From contig NC_063262.1 of assembly GCF_019578655.1 (NCBI RefSeq), positions 19,847,582 to 19,911,581 on the forward strand: 64,000 nt of DNA, written 5' to 3'. The position numbers and the translations under genes are program-made. The notes below the pieces were generated by a model, which ran no database searches, had not been told where the DNA came from, and saw only the letters and a program-made list of their open reading frames with translations. Below, in pieces: positions 23,445-35,260 of the stretch (position 1 is the first letter of the stretch; the number at the start of each line of letters is the position of its first letter). The stretch comes from Ricinus communis (Eukaryota > Streptophyta > Magnoliopsida > Malpighiales > Euphorbiaceae).

Positions 23445-23690
23445 TTTGACTCGCAACTGAAGCAGATAAACTTATGATCGGTCCTCCCTAGCAGTGCATA
23501 GACTGAATTATAATCGGTCCTCTTGGTGACAAACAGCAGGGTAGCGACGAACTCGTGAAACCCTGTGTCTCCAATCTAAGCCTGCACTGAGCTCGACAGG
23601 TCGTCAAACCATTCACGAGCACCGTAGAAATTCCTAGTGAACCCGATCAACACAGTTTCGTTGTAAAAAGCACGAAAACATGTATCAAAA
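23445..23690 (-). pseudogene. Possible plant-mobile-domain fragment
   Basis: On the minus strand one frame reads RAFYNETVLIGFTRNFYGAR and, after one stop, GDTGFHEFVATLLFVTKRTD followed by YNSVYALLGR. The spacing resembles the N-terminal part of aminotransferase-like plant mobile domain proteins, which are related to transposons. No start, no introns and an internal stop: a relic at best. Confidence 0.3.
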
Positions 23691-23699
23691 CACAATGCG

Positions 23700-24430
23700 C
23701 ACACATTGAGACCCGAAACAAGTAAATATGTTGTTTATTTATTTTTTAGTTTCCATCAAAATGCCCTAAAAATTGCACGTCAATTCAGACTATACAAAGC
23801 CAATAGGCTGTACGCATAGCCGAATCAGCTTTGTAGGTTAGAGCATAAATTTTTTTGAATTTGTCAAATTTTCATGTGTTTTGAACAAATAATGCATGTA
23901 TCTAATATCTATATCACACGAAATATGATTTAATGAAAGAAAAATACCTCTCCAACAATCAAAAAAGCTCGATAAGTGTTAAATTTTACCAAAATGGGGA
24001 TTTCCTCCCCTTTGACAAGGGCAAGATCATTTTGGCAAGAAATCGACAATGAAAAATTCCTTAGTTGGTGCAACAAGGGTATGTCTAGTAAATCTAAAAG
24101 AAGAGTTGGCCATATTAAGACTGATTTTATGAAATTTGTAGAGAAATGAGTTAGAAATCAAAGAAAGTGTAGAAAAGGGGTTTTGAGAGAAAATAAGAAG
24201 AATAGGATAAAAGTGAATTACAAATGGATATGATGATAATATATATATATATCCTAAAGAATGCAAAAGTGTCATTTTGGTCCCTAACCTTCTAAAATTA
24301 TATTTTAGAACTAGGATAGGCCACTAGTGTAGTCTCTAGAAGACGTCTATCAAGTCAATTGCATCCCCAGGTGGAAATTTGTAATTTAGAGTCAAATTCA
24401 GTACCCGAAAGGTGGAAAATCAAGAAAACT
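23700..24430. other. Intergenic DNA, no gene seen
   Basis: AT-rich. The minus open frame 24027-24275 is hydrophobic low-complexity sequence without a recognisable domain. The phrase GTCATTTTGGTCCCTAAC (24270-24288) resembles phrases in long Gypsy LTRs, so this may be the left part of the LTR-related material to the right. Confidence 0.35.
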
Positions 24431-24431
24431 T

Positions 24432-24618
24432 CAATAAGCAAGCGAAGTCCTTAAAACTGAAGTAGGCGAAGTCCTTAAAATTAATGCAGGCAAAGTCCTT
24501 TAAATTAAAGCAAGCAAAGTCCTCAAGATTGAAGGCGAAGTCCTTAAAAATTCCAGCAAGCAAAATTCTCAAGAATTAAAACAGGCATAGTCCTCAAAAC
24601 TCAAGCAAGCATGGTTCC
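24432..24618 (+). repeat. Degenerate minisatellite, about eight units of 22-27 bp
   Basis: Repeated units around AGGCGAAGTCCTTAAAA / CAAGCAAAGTCCTCAA, varying in length by a few bases. The units alternate GCAAGC and GCAGGC starts. Tandem array in non-coding DNA just before an LTR-like start. Confidence 0.8.
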
Positions 24619-24775
24619 AATATCAAATCAAAAATTTATGCACCAGTTAGAGCTTACGAGGCGTAGCTTCTACAACTCATTAATATATCCTTTTAACCAT
24701 ATCCTTGATATTATGATTTGTCTCAATTTATTTAATCACATGAGTGCTTATAAATTTTGACAAATCGGGTGCAGT

Positions 24776-26120
24776 TGTCAACACCCATTTTCAGGATACA
24801 AATATCAAGAAAATTACCCTATGATAAAAGTTACTACCTTCCTCGAGTCTCAAGAGATTGAGGACGGGCAAATCCAAGTATTGAAAATAATTGGATTTAA
24901 AATTACCTTTCTAGAATCAATTTGGATTCAATTGTTATAAAAAGTTAACTTTAAGGGGTGAAATGGCAATTTTTGTAATTTTAGGGACCAAAGTGCAATT
25001 TTTCTAAACTTTTTGCTCTTTCGAGCTAATAAGCTCTACACATTGGTGAGTGGGTAATTTTCAAAATTTGATGTCGTTTTATGCGTATTTTGACTTTAAA
25101 TGCCTAAAAATAATAAAACAAGTTCCTAAAAACTTTTTATGATAATTATTAGGATTTTAAAGATTTTTATTTTATTTTATTGGATATTATTGATCAATAA
25201 AAGAAAATTGTTCTTTTTAAAAGTGATTAAAGCTTATATATTTCTTTAGGATTTTCTAAAAATCCTAGCTCTATATAAGGATCATTATAACATAATTTTA
25301 GGGTTATTAATTATTATTAACTTTTAGCAAATATCATTTGTTAGCAAAAACACTAAAATAACCCTACGTTCTCAAAGGCTGATATTAGGAAAGATTTTCA
25401 TTTAAATGATAGAAGCTTTTCCTAATCATAGACAATGCTGGATTATCATCTAACCTTCAATCCAACCGCCTCGTTATCATTAGAGACTCGCAGATCAGCA
25501 ATCTAAGGTGACAAACTGAGGTTTCCCCCACATCTAGCATCATCAATCAATATTTCCTTTACTGTTTTTTATATTAATTACATTATTCTAAAAACATGTC
25601 TAGGCTAGCCTTTGAATGATTAACATGATTAGATTAGGGCTTCTCTTGAAATAACATGTTTATGATTTTATTAGATTTTGAATCAGATAATATGATTTGT
25701 CTTAGGATTTGAATATGATAATATAAATGTGCTAGATTTTAAATATAGTAATTAGAAGAATTAGAGTTATATGATTTATATTCTTTGTTTATGAATGATT
25801 ATGTAATTATATGAGAGTTCTTCAAATCTAGAATCTGCCATGCAAGGTGTTCTGACCTTCTGCTAGTTTATTCCTCTTTTGTATTTATGTTATTTTATAT
25901 GCTTTTAGTCTATTTAATTTATTTTCTATACTTGTATTTCATTATTTTATGTGTTTAATCATCTTTTGACCTTTTGTGGACATTAAATTGGCTCCGAGGA
26001 GTGAGAACTTGAAGAAAAATCGCAGAACCAGTCAAAGAAAAGCCATTGAGCCGATAAGTTCTGTGACCTCAGCCAGTCGGCTCTGCATCATTTTATACCC
26101 TAATTCTGGATTTTTGTGTA
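24776..26120 (+). repeat. Gypsy-type LTR and leader fragment (repeat copy A)
   Basis: Starts TGTCAACACCCATTTTC, a common start of long Tat/Athila-type LTRs. It contains GGGGTGAAATGGCAATTTT phrases and a TATA box (CTATATAAGG, 25271-25280). The right part (about 25480-26110) aligns loosely with 31640-32170 and 33200-33850 (copies B and C): a run of ATGATTAGATTTGAAT-type sequence, then a segment with GAGCCGAT/GAGCTGATCGGCT words. No coding. Confidence 0.55.
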
Positions 26121-26123
26121 TTT

Positions 26124-26452
26124 TACTATAAAAAACTGTGATTTAGAGACCACTAGATCGGTCTATAAGTGGTTACTAAATGCATATAGTAACCACTTCG
26201 AGACCATATCTTATGGTCGCTAAAATTCTTATCGTTAACAAAAATAGTGACCAAAAAGATTTATGTTCTCTAAAAAATAGCGACCATAATTTGTGGTCTC
26301 TATTTTGCTATCCCATTTGTGATCGCTATTTGGTCTTATTGTGGTCTCTATTTGAAAATAATGAGAGACTATAGAAGACAAAATAAAGACCCCATATATA
26401 CATGCATAATATTTAACTAAAAACATCAAACTATATATATAAACTTGTAGTG
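26124..26452. mobile_element. CACTA-like MITE
   Basis: The right end is CTTGTAGTG, the complement of the CACTACAAG terminus; the left end TACTATAAAAAACTG is a decayed version. Subterminal motifs GGTCGCTAAA, GCGACCA and GGTCTCTATTT occur many times in both orientations, as in CACTA subterminal repeats. No clear 3-bp target duplication, so the ends are approximate. Confidence 0.6.
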
Positions 26453-27037
26453 TGAATTTACAACACATTTATATTAATACAGTTTTCCGAGTCAATTAGT
26501 AAAGAAACTTGATAAAATGCTTCACTGATATCCCTATGCAAAAGTTATAGCAAAAAATCAAAGAAAAATTCATCATTTAATTTAATTATTACATTGTAAG
26601 CACAATTAACTAGAGCCTATAAAAATCCCTCTTTTTCCGGATCACTAGATCAATAATAGCTATAAATGAGAATAATATTTATCAAAATACACCCATGAAC
26701 CAAGAAAGTTAGCTTCTTAACAAACTATCCAAAAAAAAAAATATAACTCCCAAATCTATCTAAGTGTGAAGCATGAAGGAAGGTAATTACAAGGAAAAAT
26801 AGAGACTTACCTTGTCATCTATTCCATCCATCACATGCATTTTCCTACATAAGAAACTTGCACATCATAATGAATAAGGTGAGCATCATGCACCCAAAAG
26901 TTTCTAAACTTCTACTATAACTTCTAAACCTTGACCATGCAATAAGTAAACTATATCTTTAAGTGATGTTGTTCAAACAAAGTTGACAGGGAAGAAGATT
27001 AATTATAAATTTATCTACATGTGTTCTCTTGTTTTTT
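26453..27037. other. Intergenic DNA, no gene seen
   Basis: AT-rich, no open frame of note and no terminal repeats found. Confidence 0.45.
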
Positions 27038-27208
27038 AAGCTAAACCAAAAAGATTTGAGAAATCAAAAAATACCCAAAGTTATCCTATTTATTAAGTTG
27101 AACTAAACATATTTGAAAATAAAAAAAATACCCAAAGTTAGCCTAAGTATTAAGCTGAACCAAGAAAATTTAAGAAATCAAAAAATATCCAAAGTTAGTA
27201 TATTTATT
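27038..27208 (+). repeat. Three tandem units of 57 bp
   Basis: Units 27038-27094, 27095-27151 and 27152-27208 are each 57 bases, starting AAG(C/T)TGAAC-like and containing ATACCCAAAGTTA. They differ by several substitutions but not in length. Confidence 0.9.
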
Positions 27209-27561
27209 GCTAAGATTATATATAAAAATTAGGAACAATGCCTTAAACGTTGCTTTAATATTAACTGAATACCAATTTCTTTAATCGAATTCCAAAGTTA
27301 AGGAAATAAAAAATAAACAAACCTAAGACAAAGTCAAAATATGTCCTTTATACGAAGCTAAAATATTCCATAAATCAAAACCACCTGAATTGAGAAGTTA
27401 ATAAATTAAAGTGAACAGCCAACTTATATCCACTTAAATCCAATTAAAGTGAAAAATCCACTTAACAAATTAAAGATTAAGAACCTAACAGTGGTATTAG
27501 AGCCAATAGGTTGTGAGTCAACATAAGTTATTTGTGTGGAAAGCAAGGTATAATAAATAAC

Positions 27562-28296
27562 ATGGCAACAAAGTTTGAAATTTCAAAATTCAATGGGAGC
27601 AATTTCTCATTGTGGAAGATGGAAATTAAAGAAATTTTAAGGAAAGATAATTGCTTAGTGGCAATTGGTGATAAACCAGCTGAAATTATAGATGACAATA
27701 AATGGAAAGAGATGGAAAGTAATGCAATTGCAAATTTACATTTCACAGTTGGAGATGGAGTTCTTTGAGTGTTTTTTAAAGAAAACAACAAAGTAAATAC
27801 ACAATCATCTTATAAAATTATATAAGGCCAAATCACTTTACAGTAAGATTTTCCTTAAGAGGAATCTATACACTTTATGGATGGTGGAATGTAATTCAAT
27901 AATAGAGCACATTAATACATTGAATAATCTATTTTCTTAACTCACATTGTCGGATTATAGAATAAATATAAATGAACATGTTAAACATTTACTTCAAAAT
28001 CTACTCGACTTGTATGATCAACTCATCATCAATTTGAAAAGTAATTTTATTACGGGAGTTCTAAACTTTGATGATGTTGCAGGTGCTATTCTAGAAGAAG
28101 AAAATAGATGCAAGAGCAAAGAAAAATACAAGTTAGCTATTCGCAACAAGTAGAGGCATTAGTAGTGATAAAAGGGAGATCAATAGAACGTGACCAAAAT
28201 GGGAGTCAAAATCCTAATAGATCAAAATCGAAGAATAAGAAGAATTTGAAGTGCTACCATTGTGGCAAAAAGGGTCACTTAAAGAAAAATTATTGA
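27562..28296 (+). pseudogene. Copia gag remnant
   Basis: The ATG at 27562 starts MATKFEISKFNGSNFSLWKM, the hallmark of Tnt1-type Gag (UBN2 family). A stop at 27766-27768 and frame changes follow. The middle is readable at 27947-28153 (YDQLIINLKSNF, LEEENRCKSKEK), and the zinc knuckle CYHCGKKGHLKKNY has lost its last Cys (Tyr instead). Confidence 0.85.
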
Positions 28297-28319
28297 AATT
28301 TAAATAAGAAGAGTTCCAA

Positions 28320-29330
28320 TCCTTAAGGAAATATAGCAAGTATCTCAAATAATAGTGATGCTTTGAGTTCTAAAGCAACAACAACAACAAATAATGGTAG
28401 AAAGACATTAGCTGATGATTGGTTCATTAACTCAAAGAATGGTTTCATCATTATGAACATGTCTTTGAAGGATCTGTTCATAACTATAACGATCAAGTCT
28501 TGAAGATGATCGGTGTTGGAACCATCAAGATAAAGTTCTATGATGGTACAATTCACACTATTCAACAAGTGCGACATGTGGAAGCTCTAAGAAGAACTTG
28601 TTATCTTTTGGTCAACTAGATGACCTTGACTGTAAAGTTGAAGTTGAAAAATGAATTATGAAGGTGATTTGTGGTGCGCTTGTACTAATGAAGGGAGAAA
28701 ATGTAGCCACCAACTTATATAGGTTGAAGAGAGAAACTTTACAGGAAGAAGAAGCAATAGTTGCTTCTATTCTAAGTGAAAGATCTGTAATAGTAGGCAT
28801 AAAAAACTTAGGCATATGTCCGAGCAAGGAATTAAAATTCTTGCAGAGCAAAATCTTCTTTCGGGTCTCACTAAGGTATTCTTACAAGTAAGCAGCACTG
28901 GTTAAAGTTTAACACGTTGAATTCTAATAGTAAAGAAATTCTAGAGTTGCTTCACTCTAATGTATAGAAAGCACCAGTTACATCTCTAAGAGGAGCAAAG
29001 TACTTTATGTCCTTTATAGATGATTATTCTAGAAGATGTTAGGTGTATCCTATCAAGGGGAAGGCGGATGTGTTTTCAGTTTTCAAAGTATTCAAAGCGC
29101 GTATAAAACTTGAATCTAGTAAAAAGATCAAGTGTTTGAGGATAGATAATGGAGGAGATTATACTAGTATTGAGTTTATTCTATATTGTAATAAGGAAGG
29201 CATGAAAAGAAAATTCACGACGATATACACTCCTCAATAGAATAGAGTGGCAGAGCATATGAACAAAACATTGATAAAAAGAACAAGAGCAATGTTGGGA
29301 GCTACATGCTTAAAAAAATCTTTATAGGTA
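28320..29330 (+). pseudogene. Copia protease and integrase remnants
   Basis: The protease region (DWFINSKNG in place of the D-S-G type active site) has lost its catalytic residues. Integrase pieces follow: FIDDYSRRC at about 29011-29040, then 29043-29240 with CLRIDNGGDYTS and FTTIYTPQ, ending in a stop where Gln normally follows. The integrase core is partially recognisable. Confidence 0.8.
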
Positions 29331-31360
29331 GAAGTATTCAATACTACATGTTATATGATAAATCGGGCTCCATCAATAGCAATTGATTTGAAGAAACTGA
29401 TAGAGATGTGGACTGGAAAGAAACCTTATTATTCAAACCTCTATATATTTGGAAGTCCAGTGTATGTGATGTATAATACCTAAGAAACTACAAAGTTTTA
29501 TGGTATTACTAACGGAGTAAAGGGATATCGCCTGTAGGATCCTATTGCCTCCAAGGTTATAGTCAACAAGGATGTTATCTTTATAAAAGATAAAGTACAA
29601 AAGGAGGAAAGTGATGATAGCATGGTAAAAGAAAGTTCAAAGACTATAATAGTAAACGTGGAAAAGGAAAATGAACAAAAGAATTATTCTGAAGCAATAT
29701 TGGAGCATGAGTTATAAGAACTAATTGTATTAAAGGGAATGTTGAAGCTTGAGGTACAAGAATTAATTGTACTACAATCTATAGAACTTCAACAGACAAA
29801 TCGCCTGACAAAGAAACTAGTCTAGCAGTTTGATTATGTCATGGGGAAGCAATATTGCATATTGTCTTCTAACAAAGGATGGGGAGCCATCAACTCTCTA
29901 TAAGGCAATGACTAGTTTAGATATAGCTCAATGGATGACAACAATTCAAGAAGAAATGGAAGCTCTTTATAAGAGCAAGACTTGGGAAGTTGTATTGTCA
30001 CCATAAGGAAGAAAGCCCATTGGTAACATATGAATGTATAAGATCAAGCGTAACAATGATTTTATTGACTTCAATTAGATCTTTTTCCTAGTGGTTCGAC
30101 TTACAATAGTCAGAGTAATCCTGGCAATGAGTGCTACATTTGACTTATATCTAGAGCAGTTAGATGTCAAAATCGCTTTTCTCCATGGATATCTTGAAGA
30201 AGAAATTTATATGCTCTAATTAGAGGGTTTTAAAGAAAAAGAAAAAATGACACTTGGTTTGCAAGTTAAACAAATCTCTATACAGTCTCAAATAAGCACC
30301 GTGATGTTGGTATAAGAGATTTTGTTCCATCATTATTAGCCTTAAATACAATAGACTTAATGTAGAACCTTGTGCATATTTCAAGAGGTTTGGTGAAATT
30401 GATTTTATTATTTTGCTATTATATATGGACGAAAATGTGGGTAGCAGGCCTCAATAATGATCGCACAAAGAATTTAAGGCACACTTAGTTAGGGAGTTTG
30501 AAATGAAGGACATGGGACCAGCAAACAAGCCTCTAGGGATGCAAATTCACCAAGATAAAAATAATAAGAAGATTTAGCTATCTCAAAATAATTATTTAAA
30601 GAAAGTCTTGCAACACTTTAATGTAAACCAATTTCTACCCATTTTCCTATTAATTTCAAGTTATCGTCCAATATGTGTCTAGATAGTGAAGTAGAGATTA
30701 TAAAAATATCTCGAGTACCATATGAATCAACACTGGAAAGTTTAATGTTCATTATGATATATACAAGACCAGACATTGCACAAGCTGCGGGAGCAATTAG
30801 CCAGTATGTGGCAAAACTAGGAAAAGAGCATTGGAATATTATCAAGAGGATTCTGAGATACATAAAGGGTACTTCAGATGTCGCATTATGCTATGAGGAA
30901 TCAGAGTTTATCTTTAAGAGTTATATAAACTCTAATTTTGCAGGAGACATTGATAAAAGAAAATCCACAATTGGTTATGTGTTTGCATTTTCAGGAGGAG
31001 CTGTAAGTTGGGTTTTAAAATTATAATTGGTTGTGGCATTATCAATAACAAAAGTAGAATATATGGCAGCCACACTAGCTTATAAGGAAGCAATCTGGAT
31101 TAAAAGATTGTTGGAAGAACTTGGACGGAAACAAGTGGAAATTTCTTTATTTTGCGATTACATATTGCAAGAAATCCAGCTGTTCATTCTAGAACTAAAC
31201 ACATAGGAGTTCAATATCAATTTATTCGAGAAGTTATAGAAGAAAGAAGTGTGGATATGCAGAAAATCCATACTAAAAAAATCTAGCATATGTCTTAATG
31301 AAACCAATTAATATCGATAAGTTTCTTTGGTGTAGGTCTTTTATGGGCCTAGCAAAATAA
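29331..31360 (+). pseudogene. Copia reverse transcriptase and RNase H remnants
   Basis: The reverse transcriptase spans about 29900-30640 with frequent stops. The catalytic box reads LLYMDE rather than Y-V-D-D and is followed by a stop. 30673-31026 encodes the RNase H region (YTRPDIAQAAGAISQYVAK, HWNIIKRILRYIKGTSD, KSTIGYVFAFSGGAVSW), which is the best preserved part. The remaining C-terminus is traceable to about 31360. Confidence 0.85.
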
Positions 31361-31369
31361 AAATAATAT

Positions 31370-31640
31370 GAGAAGAAGCTTAAAGATAACTTTTAAATGG
31401 CATAATGTTAATGATAGTTATATATATGTATGGTTTAAAAAAATTATTTAAATTAATATTTTAGAAAAATTATAAATTAAGAAATTGTAATCCTTGTTAT
31501 TCATTCAAAAGAAAAACTTCTTTTCTTCTTTATCATTTGTTTTCTCCTACTTTGAGAGAGAATTGTAATTTTTGTTTTGTTTAATAGAGTTATATACTTT
31601 AGATGTAGTATATTGCTTCACCCTTGTATTTCCTAACAGA
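31370..31640 (+). repeat. Probable 3' LTR of the truncated Copia element
   Basis: AT-rich stretch after the last coding remnant, with TTGAGAGAGAATTGTAATT and an end at TTTCCTAACAG. The matching 5' LTR is missing, so the boundaries are inferred. Confidence 0.45.
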
Positions 31641-33010
31641 TTAAGGTTGATCTCAAATGCTTTATATGACTTATGTGATTAGATCTAGGTTTATCAACAG
31701 ATTAATATGTTTCTGCTATGATATGTGTGCTAGATTATGAAATTTGATAAGATGATTTTATGCTGGATTTGGGATCTGATAACACATACTTATATGTATT
31801 CTTGAATTTGATGATTAGGGTTTACATGTTGAATTTAGATTTTTATGAGATTGCATTTGTTATGTGATTACATCTGTATTTTAGAGTTCTGTGATTCAAT
31901 CTAGGATCTACCATGTTAAGTTCATGTCTTTTATCAATTGTTCTTTTTTTAATTTCTTTATTTTATTCTATTGATTTTTATTTTTTTATTTTATTACGTG
32001 TATTATCAATTTTTTTATCTTCTATGCATGGATTTGGCTTCTAGGTGAGGGAGATTAGAGAATTGAGCAAAACCGATTGAAACCAAGCCCTGGAGCTGAT
32101 CGACTCTATGCTAAGCTGATTGCTCAATGACCTAGGCCAATCGACTCTGCTCCAAATTTGACCTAAATCCGAATTTTGTTCTTTTCTAGCAGTTCATGTA
32201 CTTGGTAACTCATTTTAGTTGTTTTTTCTTTGATTGTTTAGTTGTATGAGGGTTGAAATAGCTAGATTTAATTTTTTTCCTTAATTTTTTTTATTATTGG
32301 ATATATGCCAAATACCCTATATCTAATTGCTTAATTAAAACAAGATATATAGATATTAGGCTTAAAATTGAACCTTAACATGAAATAGTAGTCCTTTAGG
32401 TAATTAAGTTGGCATATTGGGCTTGAAATGTAATCATACTTAGGGGGCTTTTGCCATGCTTTTAATTAATTAAATGAGCTCACTTAGCATAAGCTCATCC
32501 AATTGGGTCTCAACATGTAAAAAATGTAGTCCATTTAGATTAAAATGCTTGATAACTAAAAAGCATAATTTCTAATGGGCTAGATTAAATGGGCCTTGTA
32601 CATAATTAAATAGTTAAATTATGCTAATAACTTAAATGGTGATTAGATGTAAATAAAATGGGCTAGAGCTAGGTGGATTTTATATGCTATAACACTTGTT
32701 TGTAATAATATATATGTTTTATTTATAGGGAATTGCCCGTTAAACAATAAAATTAAAAATGAGAATACACAAATAAGAAAATTAGTTTCCAGATCCATCT
32801 CTGTATGCGGTGAAGCTTCCTTATGGAATCAAGAAACACCACTCAATTAGTAAAAGTGTCCTGGAGAATTACCTAGGTAGCGACTCCTATCTTCGTGCTT
32901 GTCTTTATGACTAGTTAGCGTGTTCATATTAGGTTGAAAAACTTTATAGTACCGTAGTCGCTAGAGACACTTGGATACACTCCTGAAACCACCACCAACA
33001 TCTAGCCTCT
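31641..33010 (+). repeat. Gypsy LTR/leader repeat, copy B
   Basis: Aligns with copy C (33290-34630) in direct orientation over about 1.3 kb. Shared blocks include GAGCTGATCG, TGGGCCTTG/TGGGCCTC phrases, ATACACAAATAAG(A/G)AA, CCACTCAATT and GTAGTCGCTAGAGACACTTGG (32951-32971 and 34579-34599). Identity is moderate, with many indels. Confidence 0.75.
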
Positions 33011-33290
33011 AGGATTTCCTCCATCCTTCTTTATAAATAGAAAAGGAAACCCTATGCCAAGAAGATTGGCAATTACCAGCAAGGAACAACAGTAAGTTTT
33101 TGAGGCAACATACACAAAACTCCCAAAAATCAAACACAGAGCCAAAAAAACTCTAGATTCCTATTAAATCTTTCATTCAGTCTCCCTCTTCTACTCATGA
33201 GGCTCGAGGATATGTACAACACGTTGACAATCTGAAGGTTCCCAAATCTATCATCACATAAGCATCTTCTTCTTTTTTTATGATTAGAAA
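33011..33290 (+). other. Promoter/R-like segment between repeat copies B and C
   Basis: Contains a TATA-like CTTTATAAATAG near 33029-33040 followed by a C-rich, A-rich leader-like stretch. It resembles the U3/R part of an LTR and corresponds to 25270-25560 in copy A. Confidence 0.5.
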
Positions 33291-34630
33291 CATGCTAGGT
33301 TTTCTTATGATTGCCTTATTATTGGCACACAATTGATATATGTAGTGAAGTGACAAGGTTTAAGATTACATGATTTTTTTTGCTTAGAATTAGGGTTACA
33401 TGATTTTATGTATTTTAAATTATGTTCATGATTCCTGAATTTTAAAATGGATAACTAATTTTCTCTTGAATTTTGAATCTAATAATTATAGAGATTGATT
33501 AACATGTTAGATTTGCCTTGTTATTAATAATAATTACATGTTTGATTGAAAATTATGTAGAATTTCATGTTTTAGAATTTTCTATAATAAGCATTTATTT
33601 ATTGTAAGTCTTGTCTTTCGTCAATTTTATTTTCTTTGTCATAAAAATAGGCTTATTTATATGTATTATGCATGTTCTAACTATTCTTCATGTGTTTTCA
33701 TATATGTACCTCGAGTGTTTTGAGTTGGAGCGTTGAAGTTATCAATTTTGGCCTAGGAGAACCCTGGAGCTGATCGGCTATATTCAGATGCGACCGGCTT
33801 TATGATGTGGCCAAACTAGTTTTCATCCAATTTGTCCATTTTTTACTATTTTCGAGGATTCTTGTTGTTTTTTGTAGGCCCGATTGTGATAATTTAGTTT
33901 TATCATTTTCCTTTGTTTTTTTATTTAGCTTTATGTTTATGTATTTGGATGAAAAAATGCATGCAATGTGATTGACAATAAAATTGGACATCTAGACCTA
34001 AGGATTATAATTAGGCTTTGGTATGTAATTTGTAGCTCATTAAACTAAAGAATGGTAAATTGGATTTAGGCAGAAAACTCATATAGACTTAGTAAGCTTT
34101 TCCATGTTTAATTGATTAATTGACTCACTTAGAATAGAAAAATGGAATTGAGCCTTGGTATATAAATTGTAGCCCACTTAGGATAATTACTTAGTAATCA
34201 AAGCATAATTAATAATTAGGTTAGACAAGGTGGGCCTCTTTGTATATAATTGAAGAGTTAACTTAGGATAATCATAAAATGAGCTAGACTTTGGTGGACC
34301 TCATATACTATAATGCTTGATGTGTAGAACTATTATATTGTACTTATAGTGATTAGGTCATTAATTAATAAAATAGAAAGTATGGATACACAAATAAGGA
34401 AGTCGTCTTTCGGATCTATCTCTGTATGTAGCGTAGCTTCTTTATGGAATCTAGTATGCCACTCAATTTGTAAAAGTATCCTAGAGAATTACTCGAGTAA
34501 TGACTCTGTTTCTCTGCGCTGGTATGAATGACTAGTTAGCATGTTCCTAATTAGGTTAAAAAGCTTTGCAATACTGTAGTCGCTAGAGACACTTGGGTGC
34601 TCGCCTAAAACCACCGTCTATAGTCGTCAT
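33291..34630 (+). repeat. Gypsy LTR/leader repeat, copy C
   Basis: Second tandem copy, about 1.63 kb downstream of copy B. The right end runs into Gypsy coding remnants at about 34640. No intact open frame; 34349-34531 is an accidental one. Confidence 0.75.
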
Positions 34631-34639
34631 CCTCACTCC

Positions 34640-35260
34640 CGAACATGTCCCAATCTTTTTAGGTGGTGAATCCTTCTTTTAATGGTTTTAAGGTCTTTCA
34701 TAATCCCTTAGGACCCTTAACTGAACAGCTCATTTTGAAAAAAGCATGGTACGAAGAATGGTTGCTTGACATGATGACGAGGTCGCATCATCGCTTGGGG
34801 CCAATCTTGAAAAGTCGCACTTATGCAACCCTTATTCTTTGTTTATAACTCAAAAACGATACTGCCAATAGAATTGTAACTACAATCCTTAAGGGTAGTA
34901 CTGGAGTTAGGGATTCGAGATGTTGAATGGGCTAAAAGTAGACATGAGTAGCTGACTTTAATTGAAGAAGGGCATATGAAAGCTTTGTATCGCATGCAAC
35001 TGTATAAAAAAAGAGTGGCCAAGACTTTTAATTAATGGGTAAAACCCAAGTGCTTAAAAGAAGGAGATTTAGTTATGAAACATAGGAAGTTTATAAACTT
35101 GAATCCAAGGGAAAAAATTCAAACCAATTTGGAAAGGCCCCTTTATAATAAAAAAGATGATGTCCCGATAAGGGGTTAAGTTAGCATACATGGAAAGAAA
35201 CAAGTTCACTGAGCCAGTTAATATGGATAGGCTCTATTATATTTAGAATTAATTAAGCAA
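34640..35260 (+). pseudogene. Tat-lineage Gypsy integrase C-terminal remnant
   Basis: Across frames the plus strand reads EWAKSRHE, LIEEGHMKALYRMQLYKKRV, KPKCLKEGDLVMKHRK and a final EPVNMDRL-like end. This is the characteristic tail of Tat-type Gypsy integrases. Stops interrupt it. It places the neighbouring LTR/leader repeats in a decayed Tat-like element. Confidence 0.7.

Larger units (their letters stand above)
27490..31640 (+). mobile_element. Ty1/Copia element (Tnt1/Tork-like), 5' truncated and decayed
   Basis: A primer site of the type TGGTATTAGAGCC (27492-27504) follows the words CCTAACA. The same CCTAACA closes the 3' LTR region near 31637. Gag, protease, integrase, reverse transcriptase and RNase H follow in Copia order with many stops and shifts. 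No 5' LTR copy is recognisable before 27490 except the last few bases. Confidence 0.8.

Noticed and set aside
24027..24275. Minus-strand 82-codon open frame
   Set aside because: Hydrophobic low-complexity sequence with no recognisable domain or gene context.
34349..34531. 60-codon open frame in repeat copy C
   Set aside because: No domain, and the homologous segment in copy B does not keep the frame.
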